Assembly: GCA_016926315.1 (NCBI GenBank)
Contig: JAFGOU010000214.1
Span: 1-7,326, forward strand
Source of the DNA: Chitinispirillaceae bacterium
GTDB lineage: Bacteria > Fibrobacterota > Chitinivibrionia > Chitinivibrionales > Chitinispirillaceae
Direction: 5' to 3'
Length of the DNA stretch: 7,326 bases
Under the pieces are notes generated by a model. It saw nothing but the letters and a program-made list of their open reading frames with translations. It was not told the origin of the DNA and did no database searches. Made by a program: the position numbers and the translations under genes. Shown here piece after piece: positions 6,349 to 7,326 of this stretch (positions within the stretch are counted from its first letter, which is position 1; the number at the start of each line of letters is the position of its first letter).

Positions 6349-7326
6349 TCAAAGATTCTGTTGGTTATTTTGACCAAGGAGATGTTCCCGTCTATTGTCT
6401 TTAAAAAGATTTTTTTTGCTAAAGATTCCCGATTGCGTATCGGGTAGGCCCCGGTGGTGCGATTTATGTTCGTTCGGCAAAACGGCCCGGACCTGGCGAG
6501 GCGTGGGATTGAAATACCCGAGCCTGAGTCGTGGAAATTCCTTTTTCACCGTATCGATCCAGTTCATCATGCCGATCGGTTTACCCGCTTGTTTGTCCAG
6601 ACCGAGTTCCGCGGCATACCACGCCGGGTCGATGTTCAGGTTGCGCGTCTGGACCATGTTGATCCCGGTTTTTTTCAGGAGACGTTTCAGCGCCGTGATC
6701 TCCGCCCTGCTGTCGGTGAACCCCGGGAACACCAGGTAGTTGAGTGAAACCCAGATACCGGCGCGTTTCGCGACGGTTATCGATTTTACCACATCGTCGA
6801 ACGCATATCCCCGGGGCCGGTAGCAGGCGTGGTAAAAAGCCGGCTGCGCCGAGTTGAGGCTGACGCGCATGCTGTCAAGTCCCGCGGCGCAGAGGCGGTC
6901 GACGGCGTCCGGCAAACTGGCGTTGGTGTTCAGGTTGATGATGCCGCGCCTGGTGGCGGCGCGGACCTTCCTGATGGACTCTTCGATCAGCCGCGCCTGG
7001 AGCAGCGGTTCCCCTTCGCACCCCTGGCCGAAGCTGGCGATCGGCTTCGAGGCCGACCGCAGATGCGGCGCAACATACGCCGCGATTTCATCGCTCGTGG
7101 GAACAAAGCCGAGCCGGTGCTGGGTCGCCGGCACGCAGGAACGTTTCGGCTGGCGCGAAATACACCCGAGGCACGAGGCGTTGCAGGACGGGCTCGTGGG
7201 GATCGGACACTCCCATCTGCCAAGAACGAGATTGCACGCGTTGGGGCAGCGGTATGTAAGCACGCAGTTGCGGACAAGATGCTCGACGAGCCTGTTGCCG
7301 GGAAACCGATTCAGCATGGCAAAACC
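6349..7326 (-). CDS. Radical SAM protein of an uncharacterised 'FGQGCEGEPLL' family (5' end probably outside window)
   Basis: The frame is open from the TGA stop (6349-6351) to the right edge. The first in-window Met is at 7317, giving 322 residues (numbered from it here), but family members as I remember them have a further N-terminal region of roughly 100-150 residues before the RFPGNRLVEHL segment, and no stop precedes this Met. The gene is therefore most likely 5'-truncated and Met1 internal. The [4Fe-4S]/SAM motif is C45-x3-C49-x2-C52 in SPSCNASCLGCIS. Other landmarks are GRWECPIP (33-40), SFGQGCEGEPLL (95-106), IINLNTNASLP (126-136), GLDSMRVSLNS (146-156), SLNYLVFPGFTD (191-202) and RNLNIDPAWY (225-234). 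GYFNP (267-271) normally lies near the family's end. Radical SAM enzymes reductively cleave S-adenosylmethionine to start radical chemistry; the substrate of this family is unknown to me. About 46 further residues rich in Asn, Gln, Lys and His follow in an AT-rich stretch and look atypical. The neighbouring secreted-protein gene is convergent, so context gives no functional clue. Confidence 0.85.
   Translation of the reverse strand, partial: GFAMLNRFPGNRLVEHLVRNCVLTYRCPNACNLVLGRWECPIPTSPSCNASCLGCISRQPKRSCVPATQHRLGFVPTSDEIAAYVAPHLRSASKPIASFGQGCEGEPLLQARLIEESIRKVRAATRRGIINLNTNASLPDAVDRLCAAGLDSMRVSLNSAQPAFYHACYRPRGYAFDDVVKSITVAKRAGIWVSLNYLVFPGFTDSRAEITALKRLLKKTGINMVQTRNLNIDPAWYAAELGLDKQAGKPIGMMNWIDTVKKEFPRLRLGYFNPTPRQVRAVLPNEHKSHHRGLPDTQSGIFSKKNLFKDNRREHLLGQNNQQNL
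6428..6444 (-). other. Small hairpin within the 3' tail of the radical SAM gene
   Basis: CCCGAT (6428-6433) and ATCGGG (6439-6444) form a 6-bp stem with a 5-base loop. On the minus strand it is followed about 20 bases later by CTTTTT, inside an AT-rich stretch. It lies in codons 292-297 of the radical SAM frame. Its form recalls a terminator remnant, but the T-tract is too far from the stem for a standard intrinsic terminator, so this is a weak call. Confidence 0.25.

Overview
The window (about 7.3 kb, GC-rich, with long intact reading frames) looks like ordinary chromosomal DNA from a Gram-negative bacterium outside the well-studied groups. The clearest taxonomic hint is the C-terminus of the secreted protein at 4523-6199. 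It resembles a type IX secretion (Por) sorting domain, which is known from Bacteroidota, Fibrobacterota and some candidate phyla. A spirochaete-like variant of the Aat transferase and a radical SAM family common in deep-branching phyla fit a Fibrobacterota/Chitinivibrionia-like or related lineage. This placement is a guess from protein style, not a search result.

Left part (1-4109, minus strand): three genes are read leftwards and joined by two ATGA stop/start overlaps. In order of transcription they are an 815-codon U32 'peptidase' family protein of the RlhA type (23S rRNA or other RNA hydroxylation), an RlmI-like 23S rRNA m5C methyltransferase, and the first 165 codons of an Aat-like leucyl/phenylalanyl-tRNA-protein transferase that runs off the left edge. 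All three have translation-linked relatives: two ribosome or RNA modification enzymes and one aminoacyl-tRNA-dependent protein tagging enzyme. I infer a translationally coupled operon.

Middle (4110-4522): a divergent spacer of about 410 bp with no convincing gene. It has one AT-rich block that probably holds promoter elements, a few short hairpins, and an 11-base motif present in the leader of both divergent genes.

Right part: 4523-6199 (+) encodes a secreted DUF4874/DUF4832 protein (TIM-barrel, glycosidase-like) with a signal peptide and a C-terminal sorting-like domain. A short convergent spacer (6200-6348) carries an 8+8 base inverted repeat. 6349-7326 (minus) is a radical SAM enzyme of a conserved but uncharacterised family. 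Its reading frame stays open to the right edge, so its true start is probably outside the window, and it ends in an unusual AT-rich tail.

I see no mobile element, CRISPR array, tRNA, rRNA or defence locus. The points most worth following are the coupled RNA-modification/Aat-like operon, a second cysteine quartet in the C-terminal part of the U32 protein, and the uncharacterised radical SAM family.
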